Shown here in pieces: positions 46,741-54,853 of a stretch of DNA of 64,000 nucleotides. The notes under the pieces are model-generated. The model had not been told where the DNA came from and searched no databases. It saw only the letters and a program-made list of their open reading frames with translations. This DNA is from Alkalinema sp. CACIAM 70d. Its GTDB lineage: Bacteria; Cyanobacteriota; Cyanobacteriia; Leptolyngbyales; Leptolyngbyaceae. Both the position numbers and the translations under genes were made by a program. The stretch spans positions 31,978 to 95,977 of the forward strand of contig MUGG01000069.1 in assembly GCA_002148405.1 (NCBI GenBank), given 5' to 3'. Position 1 is the first letter of the stretch. The number at the start of each line of letters is the position of its first letter.

Positions 46741-47107
46741 TCTGTGCTCTATGCAGATTCGATCGCGCCTACGGGTGCTGAATGATACCTGAATCAAGGA
46801 TTTTAAATACGGATTGACAGTAGTGTTGCTTTGTTCGTAGTGTGGTTCTCATAGCGATCGCCATGGACATCCTTCTTTTGAAATGGGTTGGCATGAAGCA
46901 TGGGGTCGCTGGGTTCCCAGGAATTTAGGGCACTACTCGGGATTGCGCTAACAACCCCAAGTAGCTATCCCCCTCGCTGATTAGGGCAGCAAGGAGGCTT
47001 GATGAGGATTTTAACATCTGACCGAGCCACTCTTGTTTGTGATGTCAAACGGGGTGGCTCTAAATTTTTGGGCTTCTTTCCGATTCACAACAGGAGAAGC
47101 TCACAAT
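46741..47107. other. Spacer before the first copy of the 72-codon gene
   Basis: 367 bases without a convincing gene. The right end holds a strong terminator-type hairpin (47024-47069) and the beginning of the duplicated segment (47083 onward). Otherwise nothing recognised. Confidence 0.5.
47024..47069 (+). terminator. Intrinsic terminator-type hairpin
   Basis: GAGCCAC (47024-47030) pairs with GTGGCTC (47054-47060); an inner GTTTG/CAAAC pair tightens the stem; TAAATTTTT follows. It ends 39 bases before the 72-codon gene. It may end the glycosyltransferase transcript or act as a leader attenuator of the small gene. Confidence 0.6.
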
Positions 47108-47389
47108 ATGGCGAAAGGTTCTAGCGATCGGGGCGATCGTGCAGTTCAACATGAGAAACAACGCTTACAGATCCACTTAATCGGTCATCAAGAATTCATT
47201 CAAGACACGATTAATCAATTGCATGCCCATCGGATCGCGGACAGGATTCATTGGAGTCAGCCGATGAAGATTGTTCATTCCGATGGACAATATGTCAGCA
47301 TCCTCAGTCGCGAACGGCTGCGGTAAGCGTCGAAGCATCAGTGTCCGCAGGTTTGTTTAGCAGTCTGTGGGCACTTTGGTTAGGGCGAT
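47083..47389 (+). repeat. Copy A of a 0.31-kb duplicated segment (inverted relative to copy B)
   Basis: From the GATTCAC before the ribosome binding site, through the whole 72-codon gene, to TTTGGTTAGGGCGAT after it, this segment is closely similar to the reverse complement of 63632-63944. The ribosome binding region ACAGGAGAAGCTCACAATATG is identical in both. Confidence 0.9.
47108..47326 (+). CDS. 72-residue protein of unknown function, copy A
   Basis: AGGAG lies 12 bases before the ATG at 47108; the frame is open further up to 47033 but only this start is shared with copy B. The protein starts MAKGSSDRGDRAVQHEKQRL, continues IHLIGHQEFIQDTINQLH and ends IVHSDGQYVSILSRERLR. Small, charged, cytoplasmic-looking, with no recognised domain. 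It differs from copy B (63695-63913) at eight of 72 positions. A GTG frame just downstream (from about 47342) would encode a short hydrophobic peptide with SLWALWLGR, also kept in copy B. Function unknown. Confidence 0.7.
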   Translation: MAKGSSDRGDRAVQHEKQRLQIHLIGHQEFIQDTINQLHAHRIADRIHWSQPMKIVHSDGQYVSILSRERLR

Positions 47390-47733
47390 CGGGGTTCTGG
47401 CGCAAGCAATTGGAAACCTGTCTGCGAAAGCAGAGATTAGGGTAGTTGAGAGCGATCGTGTATTTTCTACCTCATTTGTGTGATGCAAAGTTCGATCTGC
47501 TTTCTTTATTGTTAGTAAACTATTATTTTCAAATAAAAATCTAGAAAGATTTCATCGTTAGCTTAATTTGAGCGATCGTTGCCCTTGACAGGCAATGCTA
47601 CACTGTTTTCAGCAAAGTCAACTTGCAGGAAAGTCAATTCACGTTAGGTAAACTTTGCGTTACGCTGAATCGGCAATAGTAATTTTGAGAAAACTGCTGG
47701 ATTTGAACCAAAGCCAACGGAGAACATTGAGCT
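47327..47733. other. Spacer between the 72-codon gene and the amylase gene
   Basis: 407 bases. The first 60 belong to duplicated segment A; 47452-47560 is the left copy of a degenerate direct repeat that flanks the amylase gene. The remaining sequence is AT-rich, with the ribosome binding site GGAGAA close to 47720. No gene beyond the possible short peptide frame at about 47342-47445. Confidence 0.5.
47452..47560. repeat. Left degenerate direct repeat flanking the amylase gene
   Basis: Shares with 49179-49290 the same order of blocks: GCGATCGT, ATTTTCT, CTCAT, the exact 16-mer GATGCAAAGTTCGATC, ATTTTC and TCTAGA. A related TCTAGAAAGATTT block also follows copy B of the duplicated segment (about 63570-63585 on the minus strand). 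Confidence 0.65.
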
Positions 47734-49143
47734 ATGTCCTTTGGAAAGTTTAGCTTTGTCTTCCTGTTTTTAACGATTTTCAATCTTCCTAGCAAAGTCT
47801 TTGCCGCAGAGCAACCTGTCGCAATCTTTCACGCATTTAACCAAAAATACAGTGAGATTGACGACTTTGTTTGTACGCTGGCGAATCAAGGATATTCCCA
47901 CATCCAAATCTCACCTGCCCAACAATCGAATCCCGGCAACGTCAATTCGAATCCGAGCGCCCCTGTGAATACCTGGGCAGGGCGTTACCAGCCTGTTAGC
48001 TATAGTGTGATTGATGGGTTGGGATCTGAGCAAGACTTGAAAACTCTAACCAATAAAGCTCACAGCTGTAAGATCAAAGTGATTGCCGACGTGGTTTTTA
48101 ATCACATGGCAAGCATGGATAAGTATAGCTCTTTAACCAACTTTCCTGACTTTCCTGATCCAATGGCTAGAGACGTCAGAAAAAATGGATCAGCTTACTT
48201 TCACAAGCAATGTGACATCAACTACAACGATGGCAACAGATACACAGAAGTCTATTGTTGGTTGGGAGGTGCGCTTCCTGATCTCAACCAAGATAATCCA
48301 ACTGTGAAGAAGGTGCAGAAAGCGCATTTGCAGAAATTGCTAGATCTGGGGATCGATAGCTTTCGATTTGATGCCGCTAAACACATGTCGCCAGCAGTGG
48401 TTCAAGATTACATTAGCTTCATCAATCAATCAACGAATAATCAGGCATGGAATTATCTTGAGGTAATTGAAGATAATGATACGAGTGCGACCAACTATAA
48501 CTTCATTGCTGCGGTAGAAGATTTTGTGCTCTATAGCTCGATGAAACAAGCCTTTACCTTTGGTGGGGATCTACGATCGTTGCGAGTTCCAGTTGCCGTT
48601 AATGATTCACGTAGCGTAGTCTTTGGGCGCAATCATGACCAGATTAAACGTTTGAATGGCGACGCTTTAGATTCCTACGATGATGAAACCGATTCTTATC
48701 TGGCGACAGCCTATGTGTTGGCTCGGCAGGAGGGCACTCCATTGGTATTTGGCCCAGATAATTTAGTTCCTTATATTCCTGCTGGGGTGAAGTTTCGTCA
48801 GATTATGCATGAGAGAGGGAACCAAGGTCTTAATGTCAAGGATAACGTTTTGCAGGCGATCGATAGTCCAACTGTTTTAATGATGGAACGAGGTAGTGAA
48901 GGCTTCTTTGTTGTGAATAAGGGATCGGGGAAATTTGATGTTCCTATGATGGACTTAACGCTCACCAATTTAGAGGGATGCTACAGAGAAATCCGAAACA
49001 ACTTTACCGTCGCAATTGAGAGAAGGGATAGGAATAAGAAGTTTGTCACTCGGTGGGGAACTTGGAATCGCGGCGGTATGGAAGTTCAAGGTCGAGATGC
49101 ACTGTACTTCATTCGTGAACCCTTTGATCAATGTGCGAAATAA
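47734..49143 (+). CDS. Secreted alpha-amylase (GH13)
   Basis: 469 residues with a signal peptide (about 1-24, cleavage after VFA). The TIM-barrel amylase motifs are complete: region I DVVFNH (119-124), region II GIDSFRFDAAKH with nucleophile Asp213, region III with the acid/base Glu243 in YLEVIED, and region IV GRNHDQ with His301 and Asp302. The protein is short, resembling animal- or bacterial-type compact amylases with an all-beta C-terminal domain. Cys pairs are plausible for an exported enzyme. It is flanked by degenerate direct repeats and lies in AT-richer DNA, which hints at acquisition. Confidence 0.92.
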   Translation: MSFGKFSFVFLFLTIFNLPSKVFAAEQPVAIFHAFNQKYSEIDDFVCTLANQGYSHIQISPAQQSNPGNVNSNPSAPVNTWAGRYQPVSYSVIDGLGSEQDLKTLTNKAHSCKIKVIADVVFNHMASMDKYSSLTNFPDFPDPMARDVRKNGSAYFHKQCDINYNDGNRYTEVYCWLGGALPDLNQDNPTVKKVQKAHLQKLLDLGIDSFRFDAAKHMSPAVVQDYISFINQSTNNQAWNYLEVIEDNDTSATNYNFIAAVEDFVLYSSMKQAFTFGGDLRSLRVPVAVNDSRSVVFGRNHDQIKRLNGDALDSYDDETDSYLATAYVLARQEGTPLVFGPDNLVPYIPAGVKFRQIMHERGNQGLNVKDNVLQAIDSPTVLMMERGSEGFFVVNKGSGKFDVPMMDLTLTNLEGCYREIRNNFTVAIERRDRNKKFVTRWGTWNRGGMEVQGRDALYFIREPFDQCAK

Positions 49144-49163
49144 ATAGACGTGTTCAGTGCTTG

Positions 49164-49185
49164 TAGACCAAGACAAGCGCGATCG
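49164..49185. repeat. 22-bp direct repeat, left copy
   Basis: The 22-mer starting TAGACCAAGACAAGC is exactly repeated at 50049-50070, inside the 3' end of the sugar permease gene. The two copies bracket the toxin-antitoxin pair at 49355-49914. Confidence 0.85.
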
Positions 49186-49290
49186 TCCATTTTCTCACTC
49201 ATCTGTGGGATGCAAAGTTCGATCGACTTTTCAGATTGTTTGGTGGGTACTCATTTTCCGGTGAAAAGTCTAGAGAAGAGGTTTCACCAA
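49179..49290. repeat. Right degenerate direct repeat flanking the amylase gene
   Basis: Aligned block for block with 47452-47560, including the exact 16-mer GATGCAAAGTTCGATC. It begins 36 bases after the amylase stop codon. Confidence 0.65.
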
Positions 49291-49354
49291 CCCCAACCCC
49301 GCTCCCCCAAGTAGAATACGCTCGTCGCGGCAACGAGATTTAAGAAATTGCAGA

Positions 49355-49687
49355 TCAGTAGAGTTCGAGGTAATCTAAATTTTCGTTCCTCTCAAGTTCT
49401 TGAATTGCCCCTGCACCAGCACGGAGTATAAGTTCCACCTTACTTGTGGAAGCATTCCCACACCTCAGCCAAACTATTTTCGGAGGCGCACCGTAAAGAC
49501 GACTGCGCTCTACAAAATCTGCATCCTGCGTAACAATGCAAAAGCCATAAGCTCTTGCAAATTCCCAAATCTGGCTATCATCTACTTCTGAAAGGTCATG
49601 AAATTGCACATGACTTGAGCCAGGGAACAGATCACCTAGCCGACTTACCAATTTACGGCTTAAATTCTGATCAAAGAGTAACTTCAA
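49355..49687 (-). CDS. DUF5615 PIN-like toxin
   Basis: 110 residues. The start MKLLFDQNLSRKLVSRL and the later IVTQDADFVERSRLYGAPPKIVWLR carry the acidic residues (Asp6, and the DADF pair) of the PIN-like DUF5615 family, which are predicted RNases. Its first codons overlap the last four bases of the upstream DUF433 gene (49684-49687), the standard toxin-antitoxin arrangement. Full length. Confidence 0.9.
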   Translation of the reverse strand: MKLLFDQNLSRKLVSRLGDLFPGSSHVQFHDLSEVDDSQIWEFARAYGFCIVTQDADFVERSRLYGAPPKIVWLRCGNASTSKVELILRAGAGAIQELERNENLDYLELY

Positions 49688-49914
49688 TGCTCACCTACTG
49701 CAATCATCAGGCAACGTTCCCTATCTGACGCAAACTCTAGACAAGCTCTGATATCTTCCTCAGTCAATTCTGGGAAGTCATCTAAAATCTCCGCATGAGA
49801 CATGCCTGCTGCTAGCCAGCCTAAAACGTCATACACAGTTATGCGCATTCGTCTAATGCAGGGCTTTCCACCCCGTTTACCCGGTTCAATTGTAATGATG
49901 TTGCGGTAACTCAT
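49684..49914 (-). CDS. DUF433 antitoxin
   Basis: 76 residues: ITIEPGKRGGKPCIRRMRITVYDVLGWLAAGMS, then EILDDFPELTEEDIRACLEFASDRE, the winged-helix DUF433 pattern. It is the first gene of the pair, overlapping the PIN-like gene by four bases. Antitoxin role is from family knowledge. Confidence 0.92.
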   Translation of the reverse strand: MSYRNIITIEPGKRGGKPCIRRMRITVYDVLGWLAAGMSHAEILDDFPELTEEDIRACLEFASDRERCLMIAVGEH

Positions 49915-50014
49915 AACTTATGGGAATTTTCAGTCTCTTCTCTCTAGGATAGCTGAGTCCTGGGAGTGTTCTTAGAATCAAGCATCCTGAAAAAGCCAGT
50001 TGCAAAGTTCTGAG

Positions 50015-50998
50015 TTAATCGCCATTTTGGTTGAAGCGTAGCTGGAGATAGACCAAGACAAGCGCGATCGCTAACAGAAAGGTCGCCGCCGCAGCCGCAA
50101 AGCCAAAATCAAATTGCGCAAACGCTTGTTCATAGATGTAATACACCAGCAAATTGGTGGAATTGACTGGCCCACCCCCCGTCATCACATAGACCTGTTC
50201 AAAACTGCGCAGGGTAAAAATCGCCGTCGTAATCGTTGTGAACACCAGCGTCGGTTGTAACCCCGGTAACGTGATGTGCCAAAACTGTTGCCAGTCATTG
50301 GCCCCATCCAGTTCCGCCGCCTCGTAGCGACTGACGGGAATCGTTTGCAACCCCGCCAGAAAAACCACCATATTGAAGCCTAGCTGCTTCCAAAGACTTA
50401 CCAAAATCAGCACCGGCATCGCCCAAGTTGGACTCGCCAGCCAACTAATCGGGGCAATCCCCAGGAAACCCAGCAGCCCATTGATCGGGCCATCCGTCTG
50501 AAACAACCAGCGAAACCCTAACCCCGCCGCCACGATCGACGTAATCGACGGAATAAAGTAGGCCGTGCGCAGCAATCCTTGCAAGGGCGATCGATCGAGC
50601 CAAACCGCCAAACCCAAGGGCAACGCAATACTCGGCACCACCGTCGCCCCAGTAAAGTACAGCGTATTGCCCAACACCTGCCAAAAGTCCGGACTCGCGA
50701 ACAGCCGCAGATAGTTACGCAACCCCACCCAATGCACCCCCGCCCGCGTAAAACTGCCTTGGGTAAAACTGAGATAGACCAAATAGCCGATCGGATATAA
50801 CACAAACAGTCCCAACAGCAGCAGCGCCGGAGCCAAAAATAAAGCCGCCGCGATCGACTGATTATCCAGAATTGCGGCTAGACGCTGGGAAAAAGCATGA
50901 GGGGGCGACGGATGAATCGCCGATGAGCAATCGGGGCCTGAGCGATGGGGGCTTGAGCGATCGGGCGTCAGTTTAGGGAATCCGCGTCTATTGGACAT
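50015..50998 (-). CDS. Carbohydrate ABC transporter permease (MalF/UgpA type)
   Basis: 327 residues. After a hydrophilic Ser/Pro/His-rich N-terminus (about 1-45) come six membrane helices and the EAA loop YEAAELDGANDWQQFWHITLPGLQP, which docks the ATPase, followed by FTLRSFEQVYVMTGGGPVNST. Typical sugar or glycerol-phosphate type permease. Partner permease, binding protein and ATPase are not in the window. The 3' end contains the right copy of a 22-bp repeat (50049-50070). Confidence 0.93.
   Translation of the reverse strand: MSNRRGFPKLTPDRSSPHRSGPDCSSAIHPSPPHAFSQRLAAILDNQSIAAALFLAPALLLLGLFVLYPIGYLVYLSFTQGSFTRAGVHWVGLRNYLRLFASPDFWQVLGNTLYFTGATVVPSIALPLGLAVWLDRSPLQGLLRTAYFIPSITSIVAAGLGFRWLFQTDGPINGLLGFLGIAPISWLASPTWAMPVLILVSLWKQLGFNMVVFLAGLQTIPVSRYEAAELDGANDWQQFWHITLPGLQPTLVFTTITTAIFTLRSFEQVYVMTGGGPVNSTNLLVYYIYEQAFAQFDFGFAAAAATFLLAIALVLVYLQLRFNQNGD
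50049..50070. repeat. 22-bp direct repeat, right copy (inside permease gene)
   Basis: Exact match to 49164-49185, lying in the last about 20 codons of the permease gene. Confidence 0.85.
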
Positions 50999-51067
50999 CG
51001 ATAACGCAATCTGGCAACTGCCGTGTATTCTATAAAGAAATTTGTTGGATGTGGGAAAAGGGATGTG

Positions 51068-52015
51068 ATGAGCTTGAACGGTTGGAACATTGCCCGGAGG
51101 TTGGGGCGATCGCTATCCCTTGCGCTGCTCCTCGGATCGGGCATCAGCTTTTCCACCCTGCACCCCGTCCAGGCAATCAACCCCATCCTCCAACCATCCA
51201 CCCTACCCACCCACCCTGCGACCCCTCTACCCCTGTCTCCCACCCCCAGCGCCACCCCCAGCCCCACTCCTCCCACCCCCAGCGCTTCCTTTACCCAACA
51301 ACTCCTGGGTCGTTGGCAAGGTCGGCCCCAGGGCACCGCTGCGGACATCCTAATGAGTTTTCAGCCAGCGGGCCGCTTAGCTATGGTCAGTGTGGTCAAG
51401 GGCCAATTTACGGGGACGTTGCTCCATTACGAGGTCAATGACAGCCCAACCCCCGTTCACCTCGATATTTCCAAGTCCAACACTACCAGCGCTGGACTGC
51501 TGGGGATTGCAGAATTCCAACCGGCCCCTTCCGCATCCAGTCCCCCAACGCTGCGTTGGCAGTTAGCCCCCACCCGCCCCCGCCAGTTTGGCCCCCAGGC
51601 CCATTGGTTGACCCAAGTGGCCCCAGAATCGGCTCCGATCGCCCCGATCGCCGCAGATTTGGAAGGTGTGGCCTATTTACGCAAACTGACGATCGAGCAA
51701 TTGTTCTACATCTTGCAGCAGGAGACCTTTGCCCTGGAGGTGCAGACGTTGCATCTGCCTAGCGAAACCCCCAACTATCGCTATCAAATTCAACCGTCCC
51801 CCTACGATCGGCAGCAACTACGCATGACGGCTACCGCCAAACGATTGGGCCTTAAGAGTTTCACCACGGGGATTTTTCCCGTTCAAGTCAATCAAGAACA
51901 GCGCTGGCTAGCCGGGATTTGCCAAAGCTATCGCGCATCCCAGATTGCCCCTGCCATGCCCACGATTACCAAGCAAGAAGACTTCCAGTGTCCCCCCGGC
52001 TCCGTTAAGATTTAG
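51068..52015 (+). CDS. Exported type IV pilin-like G/H domain protein, paralogue 1
   Basis: 315 residues from the ATG at 51068; an in-frame upstream start at 51023 adds 15 residues. Signal peptide (about 1-35), then a Pro/Thr/Ser-rich stretch (about 45-75), a beta-rich region (FTQQLLGRWQGRP, ILMSFQPAGRLAMV) and a C-terminal domain typical of the type IV pilin-like G and H family (KRLGLKSFTTGIFPVQ, ICQSYRASQIAPAMP, FQCPPGSVKI) with a Cys pair. Divergent from the sugar permease. The next gene encodes a paralogue with the same C-terminal ending. Confidence 0.8.
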   Translation: MSLNGWNIARRLGRSLSLALLLGSGISFSTLHPVQAINPILQPSTLPTHPATPLPLSPTPSATPSPTPPTPSASFTQQLLGRWQGRPQGTAADILMSFQPAGRLAMVSVVKGQFTGTLLHYEVNDSPTPVHLDISKSNTTSAGLLGIAEFQPAPSASSPPTLRWQLAPTRPRQFGPQAHWLTQVAPESAPIAPIAADLEGVAYLRKLTIEQLFYILQQETFALEVQTLHLPSETPNYRYQIQPSPYDRQQLRMTATAKRLGLKSFTTGIFPVQVNQEQRWLAGICQSYRASQIAPAMPTITKQEDFQCPPGSVKI

Positions 52016-52164
52016 CGAGGCCAGCGGTTTCTTATCATCCCCCGCATCCCGCCACCCGCCCGCCAGCGATCGCGGCTTCCCTCGTTTGTCATTCTGCGAT
52101 TTGGGGCAAACTGAAGCGGTATCCATGCACATTCCTCCTGTCAGGGCGATCGCCAGCCAATGCC

Positions 52165-53124
52165 ATGAATCCCCGTCCTCAACCCAAGCCCCAACCGGAA
52201 TCCAAACCAGGTTTTCAGCAATATTTCACTCAAGCAGGACTTGTCATTCTGGCTAGTTTGCCGATCCTACTGCGCAACCCCAAGGTCATCTCTCGCATTT
52301 TGGGATTGTTTGGTGTGGCAGGGTTAGCCATGAAAGGCTGCCAAATGTTTATGCAAGTGGATAAAAAACTGATCGGCCTCTGGCGCGTAGAATCGTCGAT
52401 CTCACGGGAAACGGGAGAAGTCTTTTTTCAGCCGGATCAGAAAGCCATTTGGATTCGATCGGAACCCGGAAGCGCGAACCGCCCCCTGGGATATGTGGTG
52501 CCCTACAGCGTGGATACCTCCAAAATTCCCATGGAACTGAAGATGCAGTTCAAAAGCCCGGTTTCCACCAGTCAAAGCCTCAATATTCTCTTTACGCTGA
52601 CTCCCGATGGCCAACAACTGATTGGCACCTTGGGCGATCGAATTAAAACTTCTGGCGATATCAACGCATTAGTTTTGCAAAAAGTTCCCCAGATAAAAAC
52701 CCTCCCCGCCAACGTCAGAATTGTATTGCCGGGAGTCGATGCGCAATCTCAGCGGGATTACACCGGACGAGACTTGATGATTCGTATTGGCCAGTTAGTT
52801 GAATCAGAAATGACAACCTCTGGACGATATATTGAAAATCCCAAAATGCAGAAATATGGTATTCGATCGCGGTTTCGATCGGAGAGTCATACTGTCGGAG
52901 TTGCTTCTATTTCCGTTGATGGCCGTAAGGTTACTTTTGTCGCCCAAGGCAATGCCCCAGGCTTGAAAAGTTACGCCGGAACGACCTTTATCAATGCCCA
53001 GGGCCAAAGTGATAGTGTGTTTTGTGAAACCAGCCAGCCCAGCAATCAACCGCCCTATATTGCAGGATTCCCGATCGAATCCGTAGAAGCCTTTAATTGT
53101 CCAGCAGGCAGCGTTAAGTTTTAG
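52165..53124 (+). CDS. Type IV pilin-like G/H domain protein, paralogue 2
   Basis: 319 residues. A Pro/Gln-rich N-terminus precedes a hydrophobic segment (about 22-60, GLVILASLPILL and ILGLFGVAGLAM), so it is probably membrane-anchored. The middle has LIGLWRVESSISRETGEVFFQPD, comparable to the GRW strand in paralogue 1. The C-terminus (APGLKSYAGTTFIN, VFCETSQPSNQPP, FNCPAGSVKF) closely parallels the neighbour. Tandem duplication of an ancestral gene is likely. 149 bases downstream of paralogue 1. Confidence 0.8.
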   Translation: MNPRPQPKPQPESKPGFQQYFTQAGLVILASLPILLRNPKVISRILGLFGVAGLAMKGCQMFMQVDKKLIGLWRVESSISRETGEVFFQPDQKAIWIRSEPGSANRPLGYVVPYSVDTSKIPMELKMQFKSPVSTSQSLNILFTLTPDGQQLIGTLGDRIKTSGDINALVLQKVPQIKTLPANVRIVLPGVDAQSQRDYTGRDLMIRIGQLVESEMTTSGRYIENPKMQKYGIRSRFRSESHTVGVASISVDGRKVTFVAQGNAPGLKSYAGTTFINAQGQSDSVFCETSQPSNQPPYIAGFPIESVEAFNCPAGSVKF

Positions 53125-53167
53125 CCGCGACGGGGTCGATCGTTAGATGGAAACGTTAACCGCCAAT

Positions 53168-53545
53168 TTAATCTGGTAACAGATGACCCAAGTGTGAATC
53201 AACAGCACTCACAAACGCTGAATCTTGCACAGCAGAACTGGAAATCCGTTGTGCCGCGATCGCCGCATTGATCACATCTTTTGCAGTCAGAGATCCGCCT
53301 GAATAAGCATTCGACAGTGCTGCATAGCTAGGAATCCCCTGATCTTTCAGCAAACCTTGATAGGCCAAAGAAGCGACATCAGCAGGACTCAGTTGGCTAC
53401 TAACCATTGAAGAACCCGGCACATTGAGCATACTGAGCTGATAATCCACCCGAGTTTGGGCTTGTACAGGCGCGATCGCGAAGGCAGATAAGGCAGCAAT
53501 TACCAAACCAGAGGTGAGAAAACTAGAAGTAGAAATATGAAGCAT
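53168..53545 (-). CDS. Small exported protein of unknown function
   Basis: 125 residues. Signal peptide (about 1-29, ending PVQAQ). The mature part (MLNVPGSSMVSSQLSPADVASLAYQG, AKDVINAAIAAQRISSSAVQ) is Ser/Ala-rich and helical. No family recognised. Convergent with the second pilin-like gene. Confidence 0.65.
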   Translation of the reverse strand: MLHISTSSFLTSGLVIAALSAFAIAPVQAQTRVDYQLSMLNVPGSSMVSSQLSPADVASLAYQGLLKDQGIPSYAALSNAYSGGSLTAKDVINAAIAAQRISSSAVQDSAFVSAVDSHLGHLLPD

Positions 53546-54051
53546 AGCGTTAGTCTCCTAGAGGAAAAATCACAAAACAAAAAACAACGAAAACATTAGA
53601 TGAAAAGGATCAGCAAAATCAAAATCGGGGAGTCGGTATTCCTGAGATCCTAGGAACGATGTTTCCATTTGATCTAAGAATATGAAACCAAAGTGAAAAT
53701 AGATTGATGGGAAAATGAGAAAATTTTCAGGATTGACTTGGTTTGTCTAGCAATATCAATAATGTCGTGATTGCGGTGCCATTAAGTTAGTGTGTCCTAG
53801 TGTCCCATCTTTTAATATTCAGGGAGGAACGATCAGAAAAATGCAGCGATTGAGCGTTCACTTTGGAAATTATTCACCGATAAAGCTTGACCTCAGTGCC
53901 CGATCGTCAGTCACCGTCAGCGATCGCGCATTTTCACCCGATTGAAAACTTGCATTGTTACCTATTGTTAACTAGCCGATTTAAATCCTATCAACAGACA
54001 GAAATCAGATGAAATGTTGTCAAAATTAAGCCTGCAACGTATGGGTTTGCG
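53546..54051. other. Gene-free stretch
   Basis: 506 AT-rich bases between the small exported protein gene and the end of the DUF2808 gene. A 34-codon frame starts with ATG at 53840 after a GGGAGG, but the spacing is poor and the product unremarkable. No hairpin with T-run or known RNA was seen. Confidence 0.5.
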
Positions 54052-54627
54052 CTAGCTATTTCCATAAAAATGGAAGCGTCCATAGCCTAGAAATTGCCCC
54101 CGACTGGATTCACCCTCCGGGTACGCAGTCACACCAAACAAATAAACCCCACTCCAACTCGGATTAGCCTTTGCTTCTAAACTCACGGTCACCGTTTGAC
54201 CGGGCTGCACTGGCTGGTCAAAGACGATCGTCATCCCACCCGCCGGATCTTCAGCACCTCCAATACTCGCGAGGGCAATTTGGGGGCCAGCAGCGTAGCG
54301 GTTGCCAGCAAAGGCTTGACTCCGGTTCGCTGCAAATTTGACGATTTCGAAGTTAGGTTCTTGGGTGATTTTGATGGCTTTGAGCGGTTGTCTAGCATTC
54401 TCGGGCAGCGCGATCGTAAACTCGTAGGTCGAGGGCGTATAGGTGGAGATTTGTGAAGCCGCCGACCGAATTAATTGCGGTGGATGCTCGAAAAATGACT
54501 GTCTAACGTGCATCTCCGATGATTGTGCTTGCAGCGGTTGGGCAGGAGAGGCGAGAGTTTTACCCTGTGCTACAAAACAAGCTGATGAACCTAAGGCCAG
54601 CATAACTATCAATGAACGCCATTGCAT
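54052..54627 (-). CDS. DUF2808 exported protein
   Basis: 191 residues from the ATG at 54627, with AGGAG ten bases upstream; a longer frame to 54678 adds 17 residues before the signal peptide. Signal peptide about 1-28. The mature domain (YEFTIALPENARQPLKAIKITQE, FDQPVQPGQTVTVSLEAKANP, GVYLFGVTAYPEGESSRGQFLGYGRFHFY) matches cyanobacterial DUF2808. Probably periplasmic or outer surface; function unknown. Confidence 0.9.
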   Translation of the reverse strand: MQWRSLIVMLALGSSACFVAQGKTLASPAQPLQAQSSEMHVRQSFFEHPPQLIRSAASQISTYTPSTYEFTIALPENARQPLKAIKITQEPNFEIVKFAANRSQAFAGNRYAAGPQIALASIGGAEDPAGGMTIVFDQPVQPGQTVTVSLEAKANPSWSGVYLFGVTAYPEGESSRGQFLGYGRFHFYGNS

Positions 54628-54853
54628 AACCTTTCTCCTAATCAAGTGGTTTTGGATACTTATTATGATTACGCGCAATTCTGAAACTTAGATTCATGGA
54701 TGATGAGTTTTAGCTGAGTGCCATGACAAGCACAGCAATCTAGCGGTCTAATTTGTCGTAGCGAAATTTCACGCGATTACCTCGTTCATCGGAGGATTTG
54801 AGGAACGGGTTGGATAATCAGGGATGAAGGGCGATCAAGTTGCTTGAGACTGC

